A stretch of 64,000 nucleotides of DNA from Pseudomonas gingeri (GTDB lineage Bacteria > Pseudomonadota > Gammaproteobacteria > Pseudomonadales > Pseudomonadaceae): positions 445,594-509,593 of the forward strand of contig NZ_JACAOS010000015.1 in the NCBI RefSeq assembly GCF_013386165.1, read 5' to 3'. Each line of letters starts with the position of its first letter. The first letter of the stretch is position 1. Positions 46,531 to 55,277 of the stretch are shown piece after piece. The notes under the pieces are model-generated. The model ran no database searches. It saw only the letters and a list, made by a program, of their open reading frames with translations, and was not told where the DNA came from. A program made the translations under genes and the position numbers.

Positions 46531-47376
46531 TCAAGGTAAATCGGCCTCACCCAGCTCAAAGGGGCGGGGCAGGAAATCGAATTGGCGTTGAGCCGCGCAA
46601 TGATCAAACACCAGGTCCTCCGCCATTCGCGAGGCCATGGCAGCAGACAGATGTCGATAACGAGGCAGACAACGCGCCACTGAAATGATCAGGTTCAGGA
46701 AAACCACCGGAATGCTGACAACACGTACAGGCAACCGCTGCGCTTCAAATATACGTATCACCATGGCCCGATAGGAAAGCACTTCTCCCCCGGACAGGTT
46801 GTAGCCTCCCGCTACGACAGCAGGTGCCGTCAATGCCCGCAGGCAAATCTGGACAACGTCGTCGGCATGTATGGGTTGTCGCAATCCCGTACCACCGCCC
46901 GCTAACGGGAAAAAGCCAAATCTACGGATGAAACGAGCGACCTCAAAGACATTCTTATCCCGCCCCAAGCCATAGATCATCGTTGGACGCAATACGACCC
47001 ACTCGACCCCACGCTCCTCGGCCCAACGCGCCAGCAGAGTCTCGCTCGCTGCCAGCCGCTCAGCCAGCACTCGCTCCGCCAGGTCCGGCGACTCGCACTT
47101 GGTATATCGACTGGTTGAGGAGAGGGCGACGATACGCTTGACCTTGCTTTGCGCCAAGCACTCCAGGTATTCGGGAAAGGCCCAGATCGGCGCCAGGGAA
47201 ACCACGGCATCAAATTCCAGGGATGACCAGTCATCAATGTGCCGCCACGCCGCCGGGAAGGAGGAAAGTCGAGACCGATCACGCGTAAAGGCGGTCACCT
47301 GAAAACCGGACTCCCGCAACAGGGGGATCAGCCGCTCCCCGAGAAAGCTCGCGCCCCCCAAGATCGCGATATGCAT
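46531..47376 (-). CDS. NAD-dependent sugar epimerase/reductase (WbpV/WbjF type)
   Basis: 281 residues from the ATG at 47376 with AGAGG eight bases upstream; a GTG at 47385 is possible. Extended SDR family: the Rossmann motif is IAILGGASFLGERLI and the central region IVALSSTSRYTKCESP has a shifted Y-x-x-C arrangement in place of the usual YxxxK. VVLRPTMIYGLGRDKNVFEV and AGGGTGLRQPIHADDVVQIC match sugar 4-keto reductases of O-antigen loci. It likely converts a UDP-4-keto sugar made by WbpM into QuiNAc or FucNAc. One base separates it from the upstream GT2 gene. An inactive related gene lies at 60645-60989. Confidence 0.85.
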   Translation of the reverse strand: MHIAILGGASFLGERLIPLLRESGFQVTAFTRDRSRLSSFPAAWRHIDDWSSLEFDAVVSLAPIWAFPEYLECLAQSKVKRIVALSSTSRYTKCESPDLAERVLAERLAASETLLARWAEERGVEWVVLRPTMIYGLGRDKNVFEVARFIRRFGFFPLAGGGTGLRQPIHADDVVQICLRALTAPAVVAGGYNLSGGEVLSYRAMVIRIFEAQRLPVRVVSIPVVFLNLIISVARCLPRYRHLSAAMASRMAEDLVFDHCAAQRQFDFLPRPFELGEADLP

Positions 47377-47377
47377 G

Positions 47378-48373
47378 TCACCCACCTCTTTTCTGTTTAA
47401 AAAAGGCGACCACGTCCATCATCGAACGGCGAACAACCACCAGGCTGAAGCGCAGCCAGACCCCAATCATTACGCAGCCCCACAAAACCCCGGGATATTG
47501 GTGACGAAAGAACTTTTGATAAAACCGCAACATGCCGCGGTGCTTGTGCCACGCCACGAAATAGGGGCGACTACGACTACACGCACCAAACTGATGACTG
47601 ACCCTGGCGCCCGGCACATACAAGACATCCCAACCCGCCTGACGAAAACGCATGCACCAATCCAGATCCTCGCAATGGAGAAAATACCCCTCATCCCACA
47701 GCCCGACATCCTCGATGGCTTCACGCCGGACAAGCATGCAGGCACCGGAAATGGCTTCCACCAGCATAGGTTCACGTGGCAACGGTTGTTCATGCAGCAA
47801 GAAGTCTGAAAATGAAGCCGGCAGGAACTTCGAAAGCCGAGAGAGCCCGAATGCTCGCAAAAAAGCCCTCTTGGGTGTCGGAAAAACTCGCCGACCGCCC
47901 GGCTGCTCGGTGCCGTCAGGATTACAGAGGAACCCCCCTACCATCCCTGTACGCGGATAAGTCACCAAAGCCTGAATCATCCGACTCAACGCATCGGCAG
48001 CCAGCACGCAATCCGGGTTGAGAAATAAGACATAAGGGGCCGATGTATGGTGCGCGCCAATATTGCACGCCGCAGAAAATCCAAGGTTGGACGCGTTGCG
48101 CACGATGCACAATTCTCCTCCTTGAAGCAGCATCAAGCTCTCCAGACTGTCGTCCCTTGAAGCATTGTCCACGACAATGACACGAGACGCACCGGCCGCC
48201 CATGAGGACAATACACTTTCAGACAGAAATCCGCCTGCATTGTAGTTAACAATAACAATATCGCAAGCACCATCTGAATGCGCAGGCGATGTACCTGAAG
48301 AGCACTGCGCAAACGAAACCTGTTCACTGCAGATCGATATAGAGTTCAAACCAGCTTCCAATCCGCGAATCAT
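47378..48373 (-). CDS. GT2-family glycosyltransferase
   Basis: 331 residues. A GT-A fold of family 2: CDIVIVNYNAGGFLSESVLS, VIVVDNASRDDSLESL and the DxD-like LFLNPDCVLAADALSR. The acceptor-side motif ISGACMLVRREAIEDVGLWD and FLHCEDLDWCMRFRQAGWDV (the [ED]DxxW type) is typical of rhamnosyl/FucNAc transferases of O-antigens. A hydrophobic segment near the C-terminus (VLWGCVMIGVWLRFSLVVVR) suggests membrane attachment. It heads the left minus-strand block and diverges from wzm. Confidence 0.9.
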   Translation of the reverse strand: MIRGLEAGLNSISICSEQVSFAQCSSGTSPAHSDGACDIVIVNYNAGGFLSESVLSSWAAGASRVIVVDNASRDDSLESLMLLQGGELCIVRNASNLGFSAACNIGAHHTSAPYVLFLNPDCVLAADALSRMIQALVTYPRTGMVGGFLCNPDGTEQPGGRRVFPTPKRAFLRAFGLSRLSKFLPASFSDFLLHEQPLPREPMLVEAISGACMLVRREAIEDVGLWDEGYFLHCEDLDWCMRFRQAGWDVLYVPGARVSHQFGACSRSRPYFVAWHKHRGMLRFYQKFFRHQYPGVLWGCVMIGVWLRFSLVVVRRSMMDVVAFFKQKRGG

Positions 48374-48615
48374 TTGGTAACAACCCTGATACCTAACGCT
48401 ACAATCTTCAAAGCGACGATCAATGCGAACGCTTCCCTACCACCACAGTGCAATATATAGTACTCGCGCGTCGAGAGAATAGCCCATCATCGATCCGCAC
48501 AACGTCACAAGAATGACGCCGCAAGAATGACGCCGATTAAAAAAAAACACTCAATATCTACTAATAAACACGTCACGCATGAGTAGATGCCTGATTATTT
48601 CGAGACGCTAGCCTG

Positions 48616-49434
48616 ATGCAGCCGTTCAACTCATCTCCCTCCTCAATGCTGAGCAGCATCCTGAACAACAAGAGCCTGATCCGCGCCCTCATCCTCCGGG
48701 AGATCACAGGCCGCTATAAAGGTTCAATATTTGGCCTTTTCTGGTCTTTCATCACGCCTCTCTTCATGTTATTGGTCTATACGTTTTTTTTTAGTGTTGT
48801 CTTCAAAGCCCGCTGGTCAGGAGGCAGTGACTCGAAGAGCGAATTTGCACTGGTATTGTTTGCCGGACTATTACTCTTCAACCTGTTCTCCGAATGCGTC
48901 AACCGTGCACCCGGCCTGATTTTGAGCAACCCCAATTACGTGAAGAAAATTGTCTTCCCCCTGGAGATCCTCCCGGTCGTATCGCTCGGCGCCGCGTTAT
49001 TTCATAGCGCTATCAGCCTTATGGTATGGCTGCTTTTTTATATCGTGCTGTTTGGCATTCCACCGGTGACGGCCCTTTCACTGCCATTGATCGTTCTACC
49101 GCTGACCTTACTGATACTTGGGATCAGTTGGTTTCTCGCAGCCCTGAGCGTATACCTGCGTGATATTAGCCAGCTGATCGGTATTCTGACCACCGCCCTG
49201 CTTTTCATGTCACCCATTTTTTATCCTGTATCAGCACTTCCCGATAGCTATCATATTTTCCTTAAATCCAACCCCCTGACCTTCCCGGTAGAAATGGCCC
49301 GCGACGTTCTATTCTGGGGATCCTGGCCACACTGGAAAGGTCTGGCAATCTATTATATCGTCACGTCCCTGGTGGCTTGGCTAGGCTTCATCTGGTTTCA
49401 AAAAACACGCAAGGGATTTGCCGATGTCATCTGA
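48616..49434 (+). CDS. wzm: Wzm-type ABC-2 permease for polysaccharide export
   Basis: 272 residues with six hydrophobic segments. The N-terminal amphipathic gate helix is present (SLIRALILREITGRYKGSIF), as is the ABC-2 loop after TM1 (FSVVFKARWSGGSDSK). Wzm forms the channel that moves undecaprenyl-linked O-polysaccharide to the periplasm, and needs the ATPase Wzt. Its stop overlaps the wzt start by 11 bases, but wzt is only a stump here. So this permease has no partner in the window. Confidence 0.92.
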   Translation: MQPFNSSPSSMLSSILNNKSLIRALILREITGRYKGSIFGLFWSFITPLFMLLVYTFFFSVVFKARWSGGSDSKSEFALVLFAGLLLFNLFSECVNRAPGLILSNPNYVKKIVFPLEILPVVSLGAALFHSAISLMVWLLFYIVLFGIPPVTALSLPLIVLPLTLLILGISWFLAALSVYLRDISQLIGILTTALLFMSPIFYPVSALPDSYHIFLKSNPLTFPVEMARDVLFWGSWPHWKGLAIYYIVTSLVAWLGFIWFQKTRKGFADVI

Positions 49435-49534
49435 AATGGCGATTAGTGTTGAGGGGATGTCAAAGCACTATCACCGCTATGAAAGGCCCCTTCAGCGTTT
49501 GCTTCAAATGTTTACCGGTCGGGGCAGACAGTAG
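49424..49534 (+). pseudogene. wzt: wzt remnant: N-terminal stump of the O-antigen ABC ATPase
   Basis: A 36-codon reading frame that overlaps the end of wzm and encodes MSSEMAISVEGMSKHYHRYE and PLQRLLQMFTGRGRQ before a TAG at 49532. This is the characteristic opening of Wzt (AISVxxLSKxYxxYxxPxxRL), ending just before the point where Walker A would be reached. Only 85 bases separate the stop from the next gene. About 200 or more codons, including Walker A, the signature motif, Walker B and any carbohydrate-binding tail, are missing. A deletion joined the wzt start to the region before the glycosyltransferase gene. Confidence 0.85.
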
Positions 49535-49619
49535 AAAGCACAGATAAAAAAAAGCGTTGCACTGCCTACCTAATAACATCCCCTCAGGCCGGCCGTTTTG
49601 CCCACAGGAAGATAAAAGC

Positions 49620-52079
49620 ATGGAACAGATTGATCGCCTTCTCGAGCGCATGGACAAACTGACCTGCGCGGTGGAGCGCAAGTCAGGCGAAAGCGCGCAA
49701 TTGCTCAGGGACATCGAGAGCAGAGACCAGGCCATTGACCAGCTATGCGCCGAGAAAAAACGGCTCAAGGATGGCCTGTCGACACGAACGTCCGAATTAG
49801 GGCGCCTGGTGGGGCAAATGCGGCACAACCGCCAACAGATGCACGCGATGTCGCAAAAGCTCAAGGAAACCGAGGCCCGGCTTCAGGAGCAAAAAGCTGC
49901 GGCCGGGACACTGTCAGAGCAAGTCGCTCAGTTGCATCAGCAACTGACATCAAAACAAACCGAACTACTGAATCTTTCGGACTGGGCAACAACCATGGAT
50001 CGCGCCCCCTTGCGCCATCTGGTACGCAAGATACTGTTTCATTCGGCTCGTTATGTGTACGCCCACTTGCCACTTGCTCCCAGCCAGAAGAGCAGGTTGG
50101 CTCATAGGGCACGTCGCTGGTTGAAAGGCGCTGGCGTGGCAGCGACTCAAAACCAGCCACTTTCAACCCTGATGACGATATCCACGGACAGCATCGAAGC
50201 GGCGCTTTCCGAAAAGCAGAATGCCACCTTTATCTTTGCGGTCATTGACTGGCACTTCCGCATCCAGCGCCCACAGAACCTGGCCAAAGAGCTGGCACGA
50301 ACCGGCCAGGTGACGTTCTACATTTCCAACCACTTCATTGATAACGATAGCCCCGGCTTCAACGTTGAACCCCTTGAAGGCGCGAGTGGATTGTTCCAGA
50401 TCAGATTGAATGTATCGGGGGCACCAGCCATCTATCACGCCCCCCCCACCAGCGCCGCGATAAAACAGTTGCGCCTGAGTCTGTCAGAGCTGATGCAATG
50501 GGCAAACACCGGGACAGTGCACTGTATTGTCCAGCATGCCTATTGGTTCCCACTCGCCAGGTGCGTTCCCAACTCCACCCTGATCTATGACTGTATGGAC
50601 CATCACGAGGGGTTTGGCAACGTCGCCCAGGAGCTACTGGACCTGGAAAAAGCACTGATGCGTCGAGCAGACCTGCTGGTTGCCACCTCAAGTTGGATCG
50701 AACAGCACGGCAAACGTGAAAACCCGAATGTCTGCGTGATACGCAACGCCGCAGAATACAGCGCCTTCTGCCAAGTACCCGAACAAATCTATCGGGATAC
50801 CCAAAACAGGAAAATCATCGGTTACTACGGCGCGATCGCGGAGTGGTTCGACCTTCAACTCGTCAAGCAACTTGCCCAGGCCTTTCCCCAACACCTGGTC
50901 TTGCTCATAGGCAACGATACGGTCAATGCAAAAAAATACTTCAAGGGCTGCCCGAACATTGTCATGCACGGAGAGGTTCCGTACACGTCCCTGCCGTATT
51001 ATCTCCATGCAATGGATGTGTGCCTGCTGCCGTTCAAAGTGATACCGCTGACACTGGCGACCAACCCGGTGAAAGTGTATGAGTACCTGAGTGCCGGTAA
51101 GCCCGTGGTCTCGGTCAAGCTACCTGAACTGGATCAGTTCGGCAGCCTGGCCAATACCGCTGAAAACCCGACGGAGTTTATCGCCGCCGTTCAGGGCATT
51201 CTGGAACAACTCCCCGAACCCGAGTCGGCAAGCCTGGCTCGCCAGCAGTTCGCGAAAACCCAGACATGGAAACATCGGGCCATCGCCTTGCGCCAAGCGA
51301 TCGACAGCCTGCCAGTGCCAAAAGTCAGCGTCGTAGTCCTGACCTATAACAACCTGGAGTTGACCAAGGCCTGCCTCGATAGCCTGTTAAATGAAAGCGA
51401 CTATGCAAATCTCGAGATTGTCGTCGTTGACAACCACTCCACCGACGATACACCAGCCTTTCTGGCCGAGTGGGCCGAAGCAGGCCCAGACCGCATCATC
51501 ATTCTCAACCAGGACAACAAAGGCTTCGCCGCCGGCAACAACCAGGGGTTGGCGGCCGCCAGCGGCGACTACCTGGTCGTATTGAACAATGACACGATTG
51601 TCACGGCTGGCTGGATCAAAGGCCTGATGCGCCATCTGATCGATAATGATGATATTGGCATTATCGGCCCCGTCACCAACAACATTGGCAATGAGGCGCG
51701 CATCACCACGCGCTATAGCCATCTGGCGGCCATGCACGCTGAAGCCTCGAGCATTACCCGCAAACAAATGGGACAGTGGTTCGAAATCAATACGCTGGCA
51801 TTTTTCTGCGTGATGATACCGCGCTCATGCTACGAGCAAATCGGCGGTCTGTGTGAAGACTATGGATTAGGCTTTTTCGAGGACGATGACTACTGCCGCC
51901 GTGTTCAACATCACGGTCTGCGCGCGGCCTGTGCCGAAGACGTCTTTGTGCATCATCACCTGTCAGCGTCCTTCAACAAGCTTGGCGCAGAAAAAAAACA
52001 AGCGCTTTTCGAAAAAAACAGAGCCATTTATGAGCGCAAGTGGGGAGCCTGGACCCCCCACCGATACCGCGACGCCTGA
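49620..52079 (+). CDS. Two-domain glycosyltransferase with N-terminal coiled coil
   Basis: 819 residues from the ATG at 49620 (AGGAAG site). Residues ~1-125 form a coiled coil (MEQIDRLLERMDKLTCAVER). Residues ~190-550 are a GT-B type domain (GYYGAIAEWFDLQLVKQLAQ, VKVYEYLSAGKPVVSVKLPE) similar to the protein at 53216. Residues ~563-800 are a GT2 domain (SVVVLTYNNLELTKACLDSL, IVVVDNHSTDDTPAFLAEW, LVVLNNDTIVTAGW, GLGFFEDDDYCRRVQHHG). It likely adds more than one sugar to the polymer and may use the coiled coil for chain-length control or anchoring. It follows the wzt stump. Confidence 0.88.
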   Translation: MEQIDRLLERMDKLTCAVERKSGESAQLLRDIESRDQAIDQLCAEKKRLKDGLSTRTSELGRLVGQMRHNRQQMHAMSQKLKETEARLQEQKAAAGTLSEQVAQLHQQLTSKQTELLNLSDWATTMDRAPLRHLVRKILFHSARYVYAHLPLAPSQKSRLAHRARRWLKGAGVAATQNQPLSTLMTISTDSIEAALSEKQNATFIFAVIDWHFRIQRPQNLAKELARTGQVTFYISNHFIDNDSPGFNVEPLEGASGLFQIRLNVSGAPAIYHAPPTSAAIKQLRLSLSELMQWANTGTVHCIVQHAYWFPLARCVPNSTLIYDCMDHHEGFGNVAQELLDLEKALMRRADLLVATSSWIEQHGKRENPNVCVIRNAAEYSAFCQVPEQIYRDTQNRKIIGYYGAIAEWFDLQLVKQLAQAFPQHLVLLIGNDTVNAKKYFKGCPNIVMHGEVPYTSLPYYLHAMDVCLLPFKVIPLTLATNPVKVYEYLSAGKPVVSVKLPELDQFGSLANTAENPTEFIAAVQGILEQLPEPESASLARQQFAKTQTWKHRAIALRQAIDSLPVPKVSVVVLTYNNLELTKACLDSLLNESDYANLEIVVVDNHSTDDTPAFLAEWAEAGPDRIIILNQDNKGFAAGNNQGLAAASGDYLVVLNNDTIVTAGWIKGLMRHLIDNDDIGIIGPVTNNIGNEARITTRYSHLAAMHAEASSITRKQMGQWFEINTLAFFCVMIPRSCYEQIGGLCEDYGLGFFEDDDYCRRVQHHGLRAACAEDVFVHHHLSASFNKLGAEKKQALFEKNRAIYERKWGAWTPHRYRDA

Positions 52080-52109
52080 AAACAGACAGAGAACAGGATC
52101 TATAACGGA

Positions 52110-53219
52110 ATGACCCAGAAGGTGCTCTGCATTATCGGCACACGCCCCGAAGCCATCAAAATGGCTCCCGTGATCAAGGCGTTGCAAGCAGACGGCAGTA
52201 TCGACTGCCGAGTCCTGGCCACCGCCCAGCATCGCCATATGCTGGACCAGGTCCTTGATTTTTTTGATATCACCCCAGATATCGATCTGGACATCATGCG
52301 CCCCAACCAGTCCCTGGCGACCTTGACCGCACGCCTGCTGGAAGGGCTCGACGAAGTACTGCTTGCCGAAAAACCGGATGTCGTACTGGCTCAAGGCGAT
52401 ACCACAACGGTCATGGGTGCCGCACTGGCTTGCTTCTACCAACGTATTCCATTTGGGCATATTGAAGCCGGATTGCGTACTGCCGATATTTATAACCCAT
52501 TCCCCGAGGAGGCGAATCGAGTCATCGTCGGCAGGCTGGCACGCTGGCATTTTGCTCCAACCCGAGGTGCCATGGAAAACCTGTTGCAGGAAGGTATTGC
52601 CACCACAACGATCACCATGACCGGAAATACCGTCATCGACGCACTATTGATGGCAGCAGCCAAACCGCTTGCCCTTGATATGGAGTTGGATGAGAGCAAA
52701 CGCCTGGTATTGGTGACCTCCCACCGACGCGAGAACTTCGGCGCCCCTTTCCGTTCCATATGTCAGGCACTCAAGACAATCGCCGAAAGAAACGCCGACG
52801 TGCAGATACTCTACCCTGTGCACCCCAACCCCAACGTCAAGGATGTTGCCCACAAAATACTGGGCCAGACGCCTAATATTATTCTCTGCGAGCCCCTGGG
52901 CTACCCACAGTTCGTCGCCGCCATGAAACGCTCCTACTTGATCATCAGTGACTCCGGCGGCGTTCAGGAAGAGGCTCCGGCCCTCAGCAAGCCGGTTCTG
53001 GTACTGAGGGAAGAAACCGAGCGCCCTGAAGCAGTCGAACTCGGCGTCGTAAAGCTGGTCGGTGCGGATCAGCAAAACATCATCGAACAGGCTCAGCGAT
53101 TGCTTGACGATTCCGCGGCCTATAAAGACATGGCGCGAGGCGTTTCCCCTTATGGCGATGGCCTGGCAGCCGGGCGCATCGTCGAGGTCCTGGTACGGCA
53201 TTTTCAAACATGCGCATGA
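52110..53219 (+). CDS. wecB: UDP-GlcNAc 2-epimerase, non-hydrolysing
   Basis: 369 residues. Starts with VLCIIGTRPEAIKMAPVIKA and has the binding loop VLAQGDTTTVMGAALACFYQ, the active-site stretch HIEAGLRTADIYNPFPEEAN and the C-terminal SDSGGVQEEAPALSKPVLVL. It interconverts UDP-GlcNAc and UDP-ManNAc. No wecC-type dehydrogenase is in the window, so ManNAc itself or a dehydrogenase elsewhere is implied. It overlaps the next glycosyltransferase gene. A second, more divergent 2-epimerase lies at 62255-63385. Confidence 0.94.
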   Translation: MTQKVLCIIGTRPEAIKMAPVIKALQADGSIDCRVLATAQHRHMLDQVLDFFDITPDIDLDIMRPNQSLATLTARLLEGLDEVLLAEKPDVVLAQGDTTTVMGAALACFYQRIPFGHIEAGLRTADIYNPFPEEANRVIVGRLARWHFAPTRGAMENLLQEGIATTTITMTGNTVIDALLMAAAKPLALDMELDESKRLVLVTSHRRENFGAPFRSICQALKTIAERNADVQILYPVHPNPNVKDVAHKILGQTPNIILCEPLGYPQFVAAMKRSYLIISDSGGVQEEAPALSKPVLVLREETERPEAVELGVVKLVGADQQNIIEQAQRLLDDSAAYKDMARGVSPYGDGLAAGRIVEVLVRHFQTCA

Positions 53220-54346
53220 TCTATCTTTCCCCTGTCCCCTGGGCCAGCTTCAGCCAGCGCTCGCATCACTTCGTGGCCTGGTATCACGAGCAAACACAGG
53301 CAGAGATACTGTGGATAGACCCGTACCCCACAAGACTGCCAAGACAATCCGACTTCAAGCGCAAACCTGCTGCTCAAAACGTAAAAGAGCAGCCTTCCCC
53401 CCAATGGCTGCAGGTGATCAAGCCCAAGGTCTTACCCATCGAGCCCATTCCTGGCTCGAGCTTGCTTCAAACACTGCTCTGGCGCGAGGTCATCAACAAA
53501 GCCCTGGCTTTCGCTGCGGAACATCCCTGTATGATCTGCGTTGGAAAACCGTCAGAACTTGCGCTGCAGCTCCTTGAACGCCTGCCCGAAAGCTACGCGA
53601 TCTACGATGCCATGGACGACTTCCCTGCCTTCTACAAAGGACTTTCTCGTCGCTCCATGGCCGCTCGCGAGCGCTTGCTTGTTGAGCGAGTATCGAAAAT
53701 CCTGGTTTCCTCCACCGCCATCGGTAAAACACTGGGCGTCATGGCCAACAACGTGGAGTTGGCACTCAATGCTTGCGACATACAGAAACTGGCCCCCCTC
53801 GAATCACTGGTGCTGGATACCAAGCAACAGTTGCTTGGCTATGTGGGAACGATGGGAAGCTGGTTCGACTGGGACCTGACCATCGCACTGGCACAGGCCA
53901 ACCCCAACAACCGGATTCAACTGATTGGCCCCATCTTTACCCCTCCGCCTCGCCCGCTACCGGGGAATATCGAATTATTAACTGAGCGCCCCCACGCCGA
54001 GGCCATTGCCGCCATGGCGACGTTTTCGGTCGGATTGATCCCCTTCAAGCTCAGTCGCCTGACAGCATCCGTCGATCCGATCAAATACTACGAATACCGC
54101 TCGCTAGGCCTACCGGTGATCTCCACTCGCTTCGGCGAAATGGCATTGCGTAATGAAGAGACGGCGGTATGGCTGATCGATGAAAACAGCGATCTTCGCC
54201 TGACAAGCCAGCAGGCACTTGACTATCGCTGCAATTTTTCAAGGATCCAGGCGTTTCGCCAGGACAATCTGTGGGCTACACGCTTTTCGGCAACTCGCTT
54301 GCTCTCGGACGCTCGCGCAGGTGCCCCGCCGCCCCCAGGTCGCTGA
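53216..54346 (+). CDS. GT-B type glycosyltransferase
   Basis: 376 residues, starting at the ATG that overlaps the wecB stop (ATGA); an ATG at 53210 is also possible. N-terminal MIYLSPVPWASFSQRSHHFV and YAIYDAMDDFPAFYKGLSRR, linker ILVSSTAIGKTLGVMANNVE, and the C-terminal donor domain LLGYVGTMGSWFDWDLTIAL, VDPIKYYEYRSLGLPVISTR. It clearly resembles the middle domain of the 819-residue protein at 49620. Such enzymes are GT4/TuaH-like and work on the cytoplasmic face. The sugar is unknown. Confidence 0.85.
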   Translation: MIYLSPVPWASFSQRSHHFVAWYHEQTQAEILWIDPYPTRLPRQSDFKRKPAAQNVKEQPSPQWLQVIKPKVLPIEPIPGSSLLQTLLWREVINKALAFAAEHPCMICVGKPSELALQLLERLPESYAIYDAMDDFPAFYKGLSRRSMAARERLLVERVSKILVSSTAIGKTLGVMANNVELALNACDIQKLAPLESLVLDTKQQLLGYVGTMGSWFDWDLTIALAQANPNNRIQLIGPIFTPPPRPLPGNIELLTERPHAEAIAAMATFSVGLIPFKLSRLTASVDPIKYYEYRSLGLPVISTRFGEMALRNEETAVWLIDENSDLRLTSQQALDYRCNFSRIQAFRQDNLWATRFSATRLLSDARAGAPPPPGR

Positions 54347-54398
54347 CCGCGCCACCGGGCCTATATCAACCTCACAACGCATTCAGGACCACCGCCTT

Positions 54399-54998
54399 AT
54401 GACCGACGCACAACCTCCACTCGTGATCTGGCATGCCAGCCAAGTAACACCGGAAGACCGCCAGCGGTTACTGAGGCAAAAACCGATCACTGTCTGGTTG
54501 ACTGGTTTGAGTGCTTCAGGAAAATCGACCCTGGCCTTTGCGCTGGAACGACGCTTGCTGGATAAGGGGCAACTGTCTTTCGTCCTCGATGGCGACAATG
54601 TGCGCCATGGGCTCAATAGCAATCTGGGCTTCAGTGCCGAGGATCGTGCGGAAAATATCCGTCGCGTGGCAGAAGTGGCAAAACTGATGAACGATGCCGG
54701 GCTCATCGTCATCGCGGCCTTTATTTCCCCCTTCGCCCAGGATCGTGCACTGGCCAGGACAATCATTGGAGCCGAGCACTTCCGTGAGGTTCATGTCAGC
54801 ACCTCATTGAGGGTCTGCGAATCCCGTGATCCGAAAGGCATGTACAACAAAGCCAGATCGGGCGGTCTAGCGAATTTCACCGGGGTTTCTTCGCCCTATG
54901 AAGCCCCCGAACAGCCGCACTTGAGGATCGATACGCAAAATGTGAGTCTGGAGGCTGGCGTGGATCAATTGCTCGCCGTGATCAACGGCCCGCATTAA
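54399..54998 (+). CDS. cysC: Adenylyl-sulfate (APS) kinase CysC in the polysaccharide locus
   Basis: 199 residues from the ATG at 54399 (AGGA site). It makes PAPS from APS and ATP. The P-loop VWLTGLSASGKSTLAFALE, the DGDNVRHGLNSNLGFSAEDR motif, RRVAEVAKLMNDAGLIVIAA and FREVHVSTSLRVCESRDPKG are standard; length is normal for a stand-alone kinase. It follows the glycosyltransferase on the same strand with a 52-base gap. It lacks cysN/cysD neighbours. Its presence here suggests sulfation of the polysaccharide or a carry-along gene; P. aeruginosa also has a cysC beside glycosyltransferases, as I recall. No sulfotransferase is recognisable. Confidence 0.95.
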   Translation: MTDAQPPLVIWHASQVTPEDRQRLLRQKPITVWLTGLSASGKSTLAFALERRLLDKGQLSFVLDGDNVRHGLNSNLGFSAEDRAENIRRVAEVAKLMNDAGLIVIAAFISPFAQDRALARTIIGAEHFREVHVSTSLRVCESRDPKGMYNKARSGGLANFTGVSSPYEAPEQPHLRIDTQNVSLEAGVDQLLAVINGPH

Positions 54999-55034
54999 TC
55001 AGCGCTACCGCAACCAGAGAACAAGGGCGTTTAT

Positions 55035-55214
55035 GTGAACACTGCCGCTCGCAGCCACTTTAGAAATCCAGAAGTGCTCGACCACTACATTTTCGTCATT
55101 TTCGGCTGCTGGCAAAAAAAACACATGCGCCACCTCTTTGATAAATTGATGATCTCTTCGCCCCATGGAGACAGGTTGTACCGTATCGATCCTGGCGCCG
55201 TTAAAGTCGGCTAG
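55035..55214 (+). CDS. Short unrecognised ORF after cysC, possibly a gene fragment
   Basis: 59 codons from a GTG at 55035 (AAGGGCG upstream). The peptide starts VNTAARSHFRNPEVLDHYIF and has FGCWQKKHMRHLFDKLMISS and RLYRIDPGAVKVG. It has no signal peptide and no motif I know. The amino-acid mix (charged, hydrophobic, aromatic) looks like real protein, so it may be the remnant of a larger gene cut off by the rearrangement that created the boundary with the minus-strand block. Confidence 0.35.
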   Translation: MNTAARSHFRNPEVLDHYIFVIFGCWQKKHMRHLFDKLMISSPHGDRLYRIDPGAVKVG

Positions 55215-55253
55215 TGGCAGCCCTGTCAGCAGTCAATGATCAGGATCGGTTAT

Positions 55254-55277
55254 AGCGGGCTAATTATTTAGCCCGCG
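55254..55277. terminator. Hairpin between convergent blocks
   Basis: GCGGGCTAA (55255-55263) pairs with TTAGCCCGC (55268-55276) around a four-base loop. It contains the stop of the GT2 gene. There is no T-run on either side, so it is only a possible terminator. Confidence 0.4.
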
